Positions 34,059-46,537 of a stretch of 64,000 bases of DNA are shown here, piece by piece. A program made the translations under genes and the position numbers. Location: the NCBI GenBank assembly GCA_037957365.1, contig JARHVA010002006.1:543501-607500 (forward strand), written 5' to 3'. The notes beneath the pieces are model-generated. The model was given only the letters and a program-made list of their open reading frames with translations, did no database searches and was not told the origin of the DNA. This DNA is from Torreya grandis (Eukaryota; Streptophyta; Pinopsida; Cupressales; Taxaceae). Within the stretch, counting starts at the first letter, position 1. Each line of letters begins with the position of its first letter.

Positions 34059-35250
34059 TTTTAATTTAATCAAGTAATAAATATGATGAATTCAAACACT
34101 TTTTTAATTATAAATATACAGAGTTGTTGCATTACGACTCTATAATAGAATTAGAGTATTTATGGATTAGAGTATTTATCCAATCAAATAATGTACTTGA
34201 CAAACTTAGACATTTGACAAAATTAAACATTACTCTTTTTTCAATTATAAATACAAATAATTGTTACATTATTATTTTATATATCATTAACAATTTTAAC
34301 TAACTAATATGTATAGTGGTAATTTTTTTTGGTATAGTTAAATGTTATTATTATATCATATACAATTATTTTCTACAAATGTTATATCTATCTATTTATT
34401 ATTTTGCTTAAATAAATATTATATAATTTAAATTAATAATTTGTAATATCAAAATTTTAAAAAATAAATAAAAATATATTATAATTAATTTATAAATATT
34501 TTAAAAAATTAAATAATTTTATTTCATTATTAATGGTGAAAATAATATTTTTCAAAAAGAAAAGATTTCTTCAATGATGATGAGATGATTTGGGATTTCT
34601 TAACCTCATTAAAAAGGAGCACCTCACCCTTATGTGTAGTAAACAATGCATTTTTGGTGGTAAATTATATAGTGTTCTATAATCCAAATATTGGGTCTTT
34701 TCTCATGGATGAAATAGTTGTTTTTTTTGGAGCTATTTGAGTAAATTGGGCATGTGTTTTATGGAAATTGGAATATTTAAAAAATATATAAAAACTAGTA
34801 TATGAAGGTATTATGTGTACATAAATTACAATCAAATTAAGGTGAGAAAAATAAATATGAAGAAATTTATTAAATATAATATTAAAAATTTAGTAAATAT
34901 AATAATGTATATATTGATAGGAGATAATAGCTTCTGTAGATTCATTAATAATATAAGATATTTATTTATAAATAAATTTTTTATTTATTATTTGTGTAAT
35001 AAGAAGATAACAATGTGTTGGTATTATTATATTAAATTAGAGTATTCATTTAGTCAAGTGATATACTTCACAAATTTAGATATTATTTTTATTTTTATTT
35101 TTTAATTATAAATGGTAAAAATTGTTACATTATAAATTTACAAAATAATTATTAATTTCATCTAATTATTATAAATAAATACAATTTTTTATAAATTATT
35201 TTAAAAAAATATAATTTAATTTAATTTTTATATTATATACACTTATATTT
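33635..35250. repeat. Tandem pair of a ~0.95-kb AT-rich unit
   Basis: Unit 1 (about 33635-34560) and unit 2 (about 34565-35250) share, in order, 'aatgatgaga', 'cttaatctcattaaaa', 'ggtattatgtttacac', 'attacaatcaaat', 'aagaagataac' with 'tgtgttgg', and 'ttagagtat'. They are diverged. Unit 1 carries an (AT)n tract at 34023-34058. The 96-codon Ile/Asn-rich frame at 34815-35105 is a by-product of base composition. Confidence 0.7.
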
Positions 35251-36961
35251 TTAAGGACTAACATATCCATCATTATTATTATTATTAATAATAATAATAA
35301 TAATGATTTTATTTCATTACTAATGTATAACTATTTTTCTAACAAGCTATGAAATAATCCAAATCAAACAAAGCACGTGATTCATTTATATAAAAACACA
35401 AATGGATTAGTGATGATGGTTTTGATTTACAATGATTTTCATGTAATTTACTTTTACGGATGGTTTTGATTTAGTTTTAATGGATTTTATTTTTATCTTA
35501 TAATTAAAAACTATATTTTGATTTAACATTGTATGATTTTATTTCATTACTAACGTGATAAGAGTAGGGATAATAGTTAATGTTTCTAATTACATTATAA
35601 GGCAAAGCATATACTGAAGGTTATGAATTTGGATCGTAAAAACAAAAACTTAAAAAATTGATACAATGTTTGAAAATAAAAATAGAAAATATTTGTCTAT
35701 AAATATATTAATTAAAAAAATATAATTATAAAGATTGTATGATTTTTTTCATAATAATTATTTTTATTTTTTTTCAATGTTAAAAATAAATAGGTTTTGT
35801 ATTCTTCCAAGTTTACTTGTAGAGGATTTAAGTAGGGTTAAGAAAAAAATCAACTCTTTTAATTTGAGTACCTTTTTAAGCATAGATTTGAGTTGGGAAA
35901 ATAATTGATCCTTTAAATTTGTAAGTGATTTTCATGACATATAAATTGAATCTCATGACATTAGAGTTTATTTTTAAATGTTGAGAGAAGCATTTACTTG
36001 TTCAATAGTGTGTCAATTTAATTAACTGCACTTAAAGATTTATTGGAATTTTTTAAAATGATAAAATAGATTTTCTTTAAGTTTAGGTTGTCATTTTACA
36101 TCCTACAAAACTCATTATCAAATGATTCATTCAAAATTTATTTATGTGATTTAATTTGTATATGTTTTTGAGACAAATCCAAAAATATCTATGATTACAC
36201 CATGAAATAATTTGTGAATATCATATTTTTAGGGTTTCAAAATCCAACACCACCTACAATTTTAACTTAAAATTACTATAAAATATAGTGATAAACCTAT
36301 AAATTAGAAATTTGTTTGTTTTATTTTTTAATTTTTGGGTGCTACTATATGTTCTTTGATTGTGCAAAAACAAATTTAAAATTGAGTTTTTAGTGGAGGT
36401 TTCTTTAGTTTAAATGATTCGGGGAAAGTAGAGGTTTTAATGGAATGCGGGTGAGATTTTGGTGACTTAAAGGTGGACAAAAAGTGCAGTCTTTTTTTAA
36501 TCATGACGAATGAAGGTATTTGCATGGTTTCAATATGGCAGATCATTTAATTTAACAACATTATAAGGTTTTAGCTCTTAACCTTAATTTATATGACTAT
36601 GATTGATGTCTTTTGATAATATTTAAGATTTAGAAAGGGTTTTAGGTTTTTTTTTTCTTTTATTTATTATTAATTTTTATTTTTTTTAATATCTTCCTTT
36701 TCTTATTTATTATTGTTTGTTGTTTTCTAGGGAGAAAGGATATGATATATTGGTTTTAAGTTTATACATAAAGAATTAGATGTTTATTAATCTATATCAT
36801 TATTAACTATTTTATTTATGATTGGGAGATTTTTTCAAATCACTCTTTCACATGGTTAAATTATGAAATGATTAACTATCGGTATATATATATTTTATAG
36901 AATAAATGAGACCAAAAACTAAATTTAATGGTTGTATGGTTGTATTTATGTTTTTTTAATT
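35251..36961. other. AT-rich intergenic DNA
   Basis: Contains a small self-complementary (ATT)n(TAA)n tract at 35270-35302 and a phrase 'gattttatttcattactaa' that recurs at 35320, 35540 and 39650. No gene signal is seen. Confidence 0.5.
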
Positions 36962-36966
36962 AGAAA

Positions 36967-37385
36967 TGACAACATATCCCATGAATATCCAACATAAACA
37001 CCATCACATAAAGTATTTAGAAAATATAGAGATTCACCAATAAAAATATATTGTATTAACTATGTGTAATATACAATATATGTATGCAACTAGTAGTGGT
37101 TGCACTATAACATGACTCTCTAAGAGATTACATCTCCACTAACTCTGAATACGACTCGAAGGTCCATTGTTTTTTATAAAAATACAAAAGGTTCTTACAT
37201 AGGAAAAGTAAGATGTAAGTGAGAGATTATTATTGATGAAGTAAAAAGTATAATCATTCATCAAGCTACACCCAACCCTTATCGCACGTGAAGATAACTA
37301 CCACAATAATTGTGTATATAATAATATTATACACATAATAAATTATACCTTTGTAGCACATTTACTTAATGTAGACTTTAATTCA
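36967..37385 (-). repeat. 3' LTR of element 4 (left copy)
   Basis: Shares 'atgtgtaatatacaatat', 'attcaccaataaa' and 'gaagataactac'-like blocks with the right copy, in order and at equal total length. Confidence 0.75.
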
Positions 37386-38579
37386 AGTGTAAGGTCAACT
37401 TAGGTGATGTGTTAAAAAATAATAAGTCTTTTGCTCATAAGTATGGGTCTCAACAACTAGGATTGGTGAGGCACCCATATATAATGAAAGATAAAAAATA
37501 GCAATCAAGCTATTGAAGTAATTTTTTGTTGAATCTTATGAAGCCTTTAATGAAATGAATTAATAATAGTTTCCATGAATCTAGTTGCATGAACAAGAGT
37601 GACTATTAGTATATGTTTCATCTAAACATAATGCATAGTTAAATGATTATAAATGAAGTTATATGGATCTCCTCCAAGAAAAAACCAACCTATCCATCTA
37701 ATAGGAATAATCACTAGACCTACATATTGTGCTCTAAAAATCAAGGAAGCATTATTAATACACAAGACCTCCTCTCCCGTCGCCCCTTCCCCTCTACTTA
37801 ATGTTTATTTGTCAGTGAAGACAAAGCAACTTAATAGTTTCAAAAGTGTAAATGTGGTACCTGTGTGCATAAAAAGCATTAAAAATCTTGAACTAAGAGT
37901 GCTCAATTAAACACATTAATAAAAAATGCAAGTTGAAAAAAAACCTCTAGATGGGCCCAAATCAAATTTTTTAGTCAAACATAATAGCTAACAACTCATC
38001 ATGATGTACTAAAAAATCTCAATTTGGTCCTAAAAACATGCTAGATGTACTTAAAATGTCATTTCCATCTCATCCTATAGGTTCATTCTTACCCCTACAA
38101 ATTCTCTAGATCTACGTGAAATGTGATCTACATGGCTTCAAAAATGAACTCACAGTGTTAAATTTAGGTGAATCAAAATTCAAAACTAACTTTCTATGGC
38201 ATCCTAAATATAATGGGAATGTCTAATTCTCAAGAAACACTCAAAAAAAAAATAGCTAAAAATATCTTCCATGGAACTCCTCCATATACATGGATATGTA
38301 ACTAGCGCATGAATCTAATCAAAGGAATGAACTATATCTAGATAAAAGAGTTAGGACATGCGATGAAATTCTCATTGAATTTGATTTTAGAGAGAGAAAA
38401 TTATCTTTGCCACTTGAAGCTTGCCAAGCATTGAATATTTGGAGTGCTTGAGGTTCCTCCTCTACTCTTTTTTTCCTTTTGATCTTCCTAACAATCAAGC
38501 TTTGAGAGTGATATGGATTTCCTCTCAAACAATGTCATTGATCTTCTTAGGAAAGTTCACTCTAGTACCATATTTGAAT
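37386..38579 (-). other. Interior of element 4
   Basis: Two short frames are present: plus 37653-37910 (85 codons) and minus 38319-38528 (69 codons, Arg/Lys/Glu-rich near its start). The minus frame has the element's orientation and sits just after the primer site, where gag would begin, but no gag motif is recognisable. Confidence 0.45.
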
Positions 38580-38998
38580 TGAAAACATACCCATAGATCT
38601 CCACCATAGACACCATCAACATAAAGTATTAAAAAAAAAGGGGGATTCACCAATAAAGATATACTATATTAAGTATGTGTAATATACAATATAAGTGTAC
38701 AACCAACAATTGTTGCATTGTAACAAGACTTTCTAAAATACTACATGTCCACTAGTTTAGGTGATGATTATATGCTTTATTTCTTTCCAAAAAAACACAA
38801 AAGGTTGTTATATAAAAAAATTAAGATGAGAGCGAGATATTATTATTGGTGGAGTAAAAATTGGGATCATTACCCAAATTATACCTAATACTTTTCACAC
38901 ATGTGAGGATAACTACTACATTGATTTTTTATTTAATAATTGTGTGTACATAATAAATAACACATTGTTAACACAGCTACTTAAGGTAGAATTTACAT
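38580..38998 (-). repeat. 5' LTR of element 4 (right copy)
   Basis: 419 bp, partner of 36967-37385, with many substitutions between the two. The insertion is therefore old. Confidence 0.75.
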
Positions 38999-39127
38999 CA
39001 AGAGTGAAAATGATAGACTCCAATATATTTTATCTCTAAAATACAATCAATATTTTTACGAGATTGTATTAGATGCAAAGTAAAATTTAAAGAAGATAGC
39101 CAAAAATTATAATAATTAAATGACAAT

Positions 39128-39460
39128 ATTGAATAAATAATCATCATCAAAATATTTCATGACAAGTAAGGTCAGCCATCAAATTTATTATTTGAATGAG
39201 AGAAATAAAGAGACTTTTTTATAGATTTTAGACATATTATAAATGATGTGTGGTGGCTTGATTGAGTGGAGGTGGTGGCTTGGGCCACTTAGTGGTGGTG
39301 AATAAATAATTGTTATTGATTAGAGGTAAGGTCAACCATCATTTTTATCTTTAAATAGAAGAAATTTTTATTAAAAAAAAAATTATTATAAAATTTAGAC
39401 ATATTATAAATGATATTGGTGGTCCAATTGGATGGAAGTGGTAAATTGAATCGCTGAATA
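39128..39460. repeat. Tandem duplication of ~165 bp
   Basis: Two adjacent units (about 39128-39295 and 39296-39460) share 'tgaataaataat', 'taaggtca.ccatca', 'ttagacatattataaatgat' and a 'ggaggtggtggc'-like GC-richer end. They are diverged but co-linear. Confidence 0.8.
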
Positions 39461-40440
39461 AAAATGAATAATATTAAACATATTAAACTAATATAAAAAA
39501 TTAATAAATATAAAAAATTCTAAAAATATATCATTCTCAAAACATTATATAATATTTAAATTTTATTTTATTATAAATATACTATATAATATTAATATTT
39601 TATTTTATTACAAAATATATAAATATACTTTAATTTAATATCCTATGATTTTATTTCATTACTAACATGATAGAGTTCTTATAACGGTTAATGTTTCTAA
39701 TGTAAATGCAATTAAAGAATTTAGATAATAAAATTGTCATGTAAAAAATAAATGATCTTTCTTAATTGTGTTAATGTTTTCATCTTATAATATAAAAAGG
39801 GGTATGAAGTGTCTAAGTACCTGTGGGGCAAGTTATGATAGGTATATGATGATTAAGGCAGTTGATTATTTTTGTGTTACCAAATGTTTGAATAATATAA
39901 TTTGTCTATAAAATATAATTATCAATAAAATCAATAATTTGAAGAAAAAACTTGTAAAAATTAAATGGAAGAGGCACCAAGTAAACTTGAAGTCATTATA
40001 TCTTTTCCATCTATACAAACACAAAAAACCCAACAAATAAATAACAACAAGAAACTAAAGGTACCTTTCAATTGTTTATGAACCATTAACAAATGCTCAA
40101 GTACTTTTATCATACCACTTTAAAATTCTATCGGCAATCTATGCAAGCCCATTGGTTTTGGCTATGGTATTAGTAACAACACAATTAGAAAACATAATAG
40201 ATGAAAACCTTTCCAAATTTTTTACATAATAATTGTAAAATACTAAATTCTCATAACTAACCAAGAAAATATCCACTCCCAAAATGAAATGACATGAAAT
40301 AAAAAAGATATTATCACAGTTTCTAAATTTTTACTAAGAAACAACAATATTTGTAAATAAAAACTATTAAAATAAATTTACAGGTAAAAATAACACCCAA
40401 AAGTAATGGCCATCTTTAATTTTATTCTCCTTGACCCAAA
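39461..40440. other. AT-rich intergenic DNA
   Basis: No gene or repeat boundary was recognised. The 'gattttatttcattactaac' block near 39650 is a diverged copy of the one at 35540. Confidence 0.5.
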
Positions 40441-40696
40441 ATAATTTTATAAGAGGCCCTTGAGATGTGTCACCAGAAGCCCATGCCTTGTAGTCCTTGG
40501 AAAGCTGGAAAATAAGAAGGAAAAAAGTAAGCAATTGAAGTAAAAATGCAAATTTGAACTAGGGTGCACAAAATTAACAGAGAGACAATAAGATAATACA
40601 TGCATATTACAACATCTATAAGATCTATATGTGAGGTGCCAAAAACCATTTCCAGAATTTTCAAAACCATTTCCAAAATTTTCAGCATTTAGGAGC

Positions 40697-41014
40697 TCAA
40701 GGATTTGCCTTCTGTCCTATGAACCAAGCGAGATCATTTTCATTGATAGGAGCAAAAGTTGCTCTAACTCCATTTACCCAAATTTGGAGGGACTTGGCCA
40801 CCATTGAATGAACGCTGTCGGCCTTTAAATTTTGTCCATCAGCATAAAAATTAAAGCAAAAGATGTCGTTTCTATTATATTTGATTTGTAAGGATGAATT
40901 TCTAAAAGTTTGTTGTGCTAGATTGGGGTTTAGCTGTATAATTTTCTTACAGTGGGTTGCTACGGTGGACATTTTAGAGTGCAATTTGTGATGCTTCTGC
41001 ATGACAATTCTCAA
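40697..41014 (-). pseudogene. Unassigned 105-codon frame near the VKOR relic
   Basis: The longest non-repetitive open frame in this part of the window, from ATG 41014 to its stop. It has a balanced composition, unlike the AT-driven frames elsewhere. The C-terminal half contains SLQIWVNG, vaguely like the PTWVING segment of the thioredoxin domain of chloroplast VKOR-DsbA proteins, and lies downstream of the VKOR exon on the same strand. The Cys-x-x-Cys motif of that domain is absent, so the link is weak. It could equally be an unrelated exon or chance. Confidence 0.3.
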
Positions 41015-41628
41015 TTATGCAAAAGTAACACCAACTAACCCTGAAACACCCAATCTTTAAGATTTAATATCCAAAACACTTGCTGAAAACATTATGCCCA
41101 AATTGAAAGCATAACCATACATGGATCTCCATGGTTGGAGAAGGACTGCATGGGCTTAAAGGAGGAGAAACAGCTGCCAATGGCATAGAATCAAATTCTG
41201 TTGAGTTGGGTTTCCCTATCCAAGCACCACCATGCCCTTTGGTCTACTAGCGCACTGCCCCCAGAAGTAATAAACAATTAATATTTTACGCATGTTCCAA
41301 AGAGACCCACATAAATGAATTTAAACATATATATTATTTGTTGCGAAATGCAATGACGATGTCTGTAGGTATTAGGAAGCAAACTTTTGATTGTAACTTA
41401 AAAAACAATCACATACATTAAAATCTCAAAAAATATATATAGAAATTGATGTCAGGTTCCACAAATGAAATATATATAAGTTTTAGGACAACAATTAATT
41501 GAATTCTAAATTTAATGAAATTTAGTTGTTGTAACATTGATTTATTCAGATTAATCGGTCTAACATTCGAAAATTGAAATTTTAACCAGAAATAGCCCAT
41601 AAAATATTGCTTGGAAATAAAAACATAC

Positions 41629-41767
41629 CAAAAATAGAGGCATATCTACTATTTAGGACATCTCCACAACTTCCACCTTCCATGGGCCAATACACATCGC
41701 TGCCTATCGCTTTCATATAAGTCAAGTACGATGTTTCTATAAGCCCTAACGCTGCAAGCCCTGCACC
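41629..41767 (-). pseudogene. Exon of a VKOR-type thiol oxidoreductase (LTO1-like)
   Basis: A 139-nt exon, bounded by an acceptor (...gtgggttacag) and a donor (gtatgttttt), encodes GAGLAALGLIETSYLTYMKA, then SDVYWPMEGGSCGDVLNSRY and ASIF. This is the first membrane helix and lumenal loop of plant VKOR homologues such as Arabidopsis LTO1 (ETAYLTYLK...CPVGGGTCGDVLNSDY), a thylakoid disulfide-forming enzyme with VKOR and thioredoxin domains. The first loop cysteine is Trp here (TGG at 41687-41689); the second Cys is kept. Later VKOR helices with the CxxC and a clear thioredoxin domain were not found, so I call it a pseudogene or gene fragment. Confidence 0.75.
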
Positions 41768-42225
41768 CTGTAACCCACAAATCACAAACCTTCTTCATTA
41801 CCAGAAAACATTAAATCTCAAACAAAGATTTAAAACTATCAAAATAAAGGTCCATGAGACCATAATTTATGGTAGAGCTTGAGAAATTTACAGAGCAAAC
41901 TACTAAATCATGAGTAACAGCTTGGAGTCCTAAACATAAAAACTTTATTAGTGATTTCCATCTGGTAAATTTGGGCTGCATTCTATTCTTGTTAGTAAAT
42001 GTGTCACCTGTTCTAGCCATTGTCATTGCATGACAGAGCCCCCAGGTTCAAATCCGAACATTAAAAAAAAATCAATGGAATAAGTACCTGCCCAACAGAG
42101 TATAATTCCTCTGGTTAATATGAAATGTAATATTAGAATCTAGGATATGAAAGATGAATACATGACTGCCATTGTTGGGTATGAAATACAATTATAAATT
42201 TGAAACCCTAATCTGAAGTCCGTAC
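41768..42225 (-). other. Putative intron 1 of the VKOR relic, with a SINE-like B box
   Basis: A 458-nt GT...AG interval. On the plus strand, 'ggttcaaatcc' at 42045-42055 matches the polymerase III B-box consensus and is followed by a short A-run (42061-42072). No clear A box or full tRNA fold is seen, so at most this is a SINE or tRNA-derived remnant. Confidence 0.4.
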
Positions 42226-42429
42226 CTTCGGAGAGGGAGACTAGACAGGAGATAGACGACCAAACATTTCATGAGGCAGAATAACCTTGGGCACTGCAAA
42301 TAATGCAAGGGGCTTCTGATAAAAAACTGTCTGCCTTATAGAAGCTCGAACAATACTTGTGTCTAAGCAACAATGCATACCCAATGCACCACTGCCTTTC
42401 CTAGGCATCGAACCCTGGGACACGCTCAT
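42226..42429 (-). pseudogene. Putative first exon (transit-peptide-like) of the VKOR relic
   Basis: An ATG at 42429 opens a frame that is Ser/Arg/Lys-rich and poor in acidic residues, as a chloroplast transit peptide would be. It reaches an in-frame TAG at 42241-42243, then five more codons (SPSPK) to a donor (cgaag|gtacg). The phase at this donor (0) matches the start of the VKOR exon. The TAG could be a former CAG. The minus strand also holds 'gggttcgatgcc' here, a B-box-like motif, so a SINE contribution is possible. Assignment is inferential. Confidence 0.4.
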
Positions 42430-43895
42430 TAAAAAATTTACAGCTGCGCTTGAATGGTCTGATTACCTAAACTAACGGTGTGATAGTATGTGACAGTCTA
42501 ATTGCCTTGATACATGAGATCCCCACAATAACATAAAAAAAATCTGGGCCAGTTGATTTGCAGGATTAATAAAATTATATTGGATCGCTTAACAGAAATG
42601 CAGCTTCTCAAAAATAACTTTCGTGTATTATACAGTGAATATCAAAAAAATTGATTGGCAGATATGAAACAAATTAATAGACAGTTAACCATGACTGAAG
42701 ACTGAAGTAGTCCTTGGGACTAATAATGCTATTTTCTTTACAAGAGTGGCAAACTTTATTAAATTGGTAATCCTCAAATTCTAGCTAGTCAAATCTGAAA
42801 AAAATGATTTATGACAACTTCATAGCCTATCTGAAGGGGAGGCATTCCCCATTCATTATAACAATATCCTTATTTTTTAATAATATATAAAAGAGTGATT
42901 TGTATTAATATTTATATTTATTAATTAAAATATGCGAAAAAGGATCATATATATTAATTTTTTTACATTTGTTGCATAAAAACTAAAAAAATACTCTCAA
43001 AATTATTAAAATTATATTATACTTTTATATTAATTTTTTATTATGAATAAATTAATAGGAATTGTAAGGTCTGTTGAGTTGGGTTAATTTTATTTAGGAA
43101 GAAGACTATCTAAAAGTATGACCATATACATACATACATACATATATATACACATACACACATACATACATATATAAATACATATTTATACCAGGGAAAG
43201 AAGAGGTTTTTGAGAGGATCTCCTTCAACTCTAATAGTAAACTAAAATAAAAATGAGCCCAACAAGGAAGATATTAGTCAGCCATCAACTAAAATAGAAA
43301 ATAGACTAAAAATTTGTACAAAATATAAAATAGAATCAATTAAGAACAATAAAATTCACAACTAGATTTGGGTCCAACAAACCACCAAGCCACAAAATAA
43401 ACTAGAAGTTAGCAAGACTTCAACTCACCCCTGACTAACATATAATTGATTAGTAGTAACAACTATATGAATATGTGGATTTAGATCTAGCAATCTCCTT
43501 TAATCTTGTGCTCGTTGTTACTCTAAAACTTGGTTGAACTATTCTCTTGGATTTAGTTTTTTCTATTTGACATGAAATTTCAATTGTCTTCATCCTATCC
43601 ACCCTTGTAGAAAAGATCTATCTCTTAGCTTGCTAACTCCTTTTAATTATACTCCTTATACTTAGATCCTTCTCAAAACATAATAACACTTAATTTCCAT
43701 AAATATATCTTGATAAAAGGAGCTTAGGTTTCAGCTTGTATCTCTAGAACTAAAACAACATTATATATACAGACACACATACATAGACATACACATACAC
43801 ATACACATACACACAGATATGTGTGTGTGTACTCACATGAAAGAAGTGATTATAACTTATGATATTCATCTGCCCATAATTTCCAATTTGGTAAA
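42430..43895. other. Intergenic DNA upstream of the VKOR relic
   Basis: Contains short runs of CATA/TACA and CACATA repeats (about 43127-43182 and 43770-43830). No coding domain or promoter could be assigned. Confidence 0.5.
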
Positions 43896-44119
43896 GATTT
43901 GTTACCAAGACTGAAAATTAGGTTATGGTGTGAATGCTATTTCAGTCGACTGAGAAATGAATTAGAATATTTTTATTGGCATGCTGTTTACGCTGTGGAG
44001 TGAATTTTCTTTATTATATTAATATATAATAGAAAAATTAAGTGTTCAAAATTTATTTAATGTATTTTTTCTTAAAAATTAGTTATGATTTATTAGTATA
44101 TAAAAAATAAATTCAATTT

Positions 44120-44842
44120 AAACAATTAATTTAATTTAATATTGGGTAAAAATTTTATTTCTATTAAAAAAATATTTTTTAATAATAAATTTTGATGATT
44201 CAATTTTTTTTAGTATTATAAATTTAAATAAATCTTAATTTTTAATTTAATTATATTAATTTTATTTATAAATTATATATTTTATTATATTTTAATTTGA
44301 AAATAAATAAAATTAAAATATATAAAATTATTTTTAAGTTTTATTTTTATATAATTTAAATTTGACAATAATATTATATTGACTAATAAACTAATTGTCA
44401 AATAAAATCTTAAATCACTATATATTACAATATATGTTTTTCTACATTTAGCATCTATAAATATTCTTCCCTAGATATTTGAGGTAATACATGAATTGCA
44501 TGCTGTTTGAAATTAACACTAAAGTTTTGGAATTGTAAATAAAGAGTACTCTTTTTGGCATCAATTTTTTTTTTTGGTATTAATTTCTTGGTTTAGAAAT
44601 TATGGAATAAATATAAAATTTTATTTTTAAAAATAAATTTAAATATTTAATAATGAAAGTGATGTTAAAAAAAGAATTTAAAATTTTCACTATAAAAAAT
44701 TCTTGTTAAATTGTTTAAAATAAATATTTTATATGGTGTTTGAATTCTTGTTTAAAATTTTTGAGAAAATTTTAAAGTTTTAAAAAGATATTAAACTAAT
44801 TAAATTTTTAAATGACACTATGTTTCTTTCTTAGAGGTTAAA

Positions 44843-44890
<48 letters not shown>

Positions 44891-45800
44891 GTGTTTGTTT
44901 GAGTTATATTTATTAGCAATTTAAGGTATATTTTGGAAGTGTGTTTTATTTTCAGTACTAAATATTAAATTGATGTATTAAGGATAATGTTTTTATAATA
45001 GGCATAGAATGTAATATCTTTCATATGAAACTTCTTTTTTGTTTATTTAAAATGTGATGACTCATAATTGTATATGAATTTGAATTCATTCTTCCTTTCA
45101 TATAATAATAGTTAAACTTTTATTATTAATTTTAAAGAGACTAAATTAAGATTTAAAATTGCATATCTTAAATATATATTTTATATTAATAAAATTATCA
45201 TTATTTTAAAATGAAAATTTAAAAATGTCATAGGCCTTATATAAACATTATGAGCTCTATCAAGTAGGCTTGCTAGAAAGTCAAAAAGCCACATGTTGCT
45301 TTCAAGAAATTAATAAGTATGCAAGAAAGGTATGGGCTTATTAGATGAGTTGTTAACCATTGAAAGTAAAGTATAAGAGAGGATTACTTACAAACATAAT
45401 AGATATGAATTTCTAATAAAGGTATAGGCCATTTTATGACAAAAAATTGACCCTTGTAAGGAGGGTAGTCCCTTCTGTTAATGAAAGTAAGTGAAGTTTA
45501 GTGGGAGAAATTTCTATTTAAACTCCTACCAATGGCTCATTTTGGTTATTGGCTGACCATTGAAAGTTTGGATTTAGGTCTCTTAAAGACTTGAAGACAT
45601 GTTGTTGCCTTTCAAATGGAGAAGAAGAGAGAGGAATTATTTAGCACATCTTGTGTAAGAGGAGTTAGTATTCTCAATCAAATAGTGAAAAATGAAAAGT
45701 TAGTTTAATGTCTTGATTGTTTGTTTAAAATATCTCTCTTTGTAAATGATTGAATAAATAATTCTAAAAATTTAAATTTAAAAAAAAAAAAAAAAAAAAC
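44120..45800. mobile_element. Insertion present only in copy A, LINE-like end with poly(A)
   Basis: Copy B runs straight from 'catataaaaaat' (54685) to 'gcttgtaatatggct' (54726). Copy A has about 1.68 kb extra, ending in a 20-nt A-run (45780-45799). Near 45480-45660 the plus strand translates to a CxxC / H-I-L-C pattern (KDLKTCCCLSNGEEERG then HILC) typical of the LINE zf-RVT region. The first 1.1 kb is extremely AT-rich with no motif and includes (AT)n at 44846-44887. A 5'-truncated LINE insertion fits, but no target duplication was resolved. Confidence 0.5.
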
Positions 45801-46453
45801 CTTGTTATTGTAATATGACTAAAAAATGTGCATTTGACTGTTTTTATTGAAGTGATTTGATAGGAGAACCGTATATACCTTCCCATTCCTTCCATTACAA
45901 GATGTTCGTGTATTAACTAAATAGAAATAGGTTATTGCTAAAATTCTTAATCATGTTTTGTTAATATCTCTTAGAATGAAATAGTGGAGCAATGTCAAAT
46001 TTTTCAATTCCATATATGATACACCCTTATAAGAATTACACCCTTATAGTAACTGGAAAGTGTTTAAAATAAAGTGATTGTCTCTTCTTTATTTATAATT
46101 TGTTAAAAGAAAAAAAAAATGACTCTTATAATAATTATATTAATAAGTTTAAAATATAATGATGGTCCTCTTTTTTCATTGTAATTTTTTGGAAAACAAA
46201 ATTAAGTGATTTTTGAAATAATATCTTTCTTCCTTTCATACAAAAATTTCTTTGTTGTTTGTATTTTAAATCATAAAGTGAATACACCTCACTCTCACTA
46301 CCTCTCTCTTTCCCTTTTGAATTATATACAAACAAACACATAATAAAATATTAAAATTTAAAAATTGTTTACTTCAAAAATTAAACAATACATATATAAA
46401 TGGAAAAATTGTTATATATATGAGATTGTTTATTTTAAAAAATTAATAAATTG

Positions 46454-46456
<3 letters not shown>
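45801..46456. other. Copy A block, non-coding
   Basis: Matches 54723-55400 in order ('gaatgtgcatttggc'-like start, 'taggagaacc', 'aatggagcaatgtcaaa'). A 68-codon minus frame at 46135-46341 is not open in copy B. Confidence 0.6.

Positions 46457-46537
<81 letters not shown>
46457..46537. repeat. (TAA)n microsatellite, about 26 units
   Basis: A pure TAA run. Copy B has only short TAAAAAATAA remnants at the matching place (about 55440-55470). Confidence 0.97.

Larger units (their letters stand above)
36962..39003 (-). mobile_element. Compact LTR element 4 (TRIM-like), minus strand
   Basis: Two direct repeats of 419 bp each (36967-37385 and 38580-38998), TGA(C/A)AACAT...TCA, enclose 1194 bp. 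The flanks are AGAAA (36962-36966) and AGAGA (38999-39003), a target duplication with one mismatch. On the minus strand, 9 nt inside the right LTR, is TGGTACTAGAGTGAAC, close to the initiator-Met primer site, which sets the orientation. No polypurine tract is clear. At about 2.03 kb with no pol motif it is non-autonomous. Confidence 0.75.

Noticed and set aside
40470..40688. 72-codon minus-strand frame after the unassigned frame near the VKOR relic
   Set aside because: Hydrophobic, with an acceptor-like 'tattttccag' inside it, so it mostly reads through a likely intron. No family was recognised.
42045..42055. Possible tRNA gene (B-box ggttcaaatcc)
   Set aside because: No matching A box, acceptor stem or cloverleaf could be assembled around it. 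Kept only as a SINE-like hint within the intron entry.
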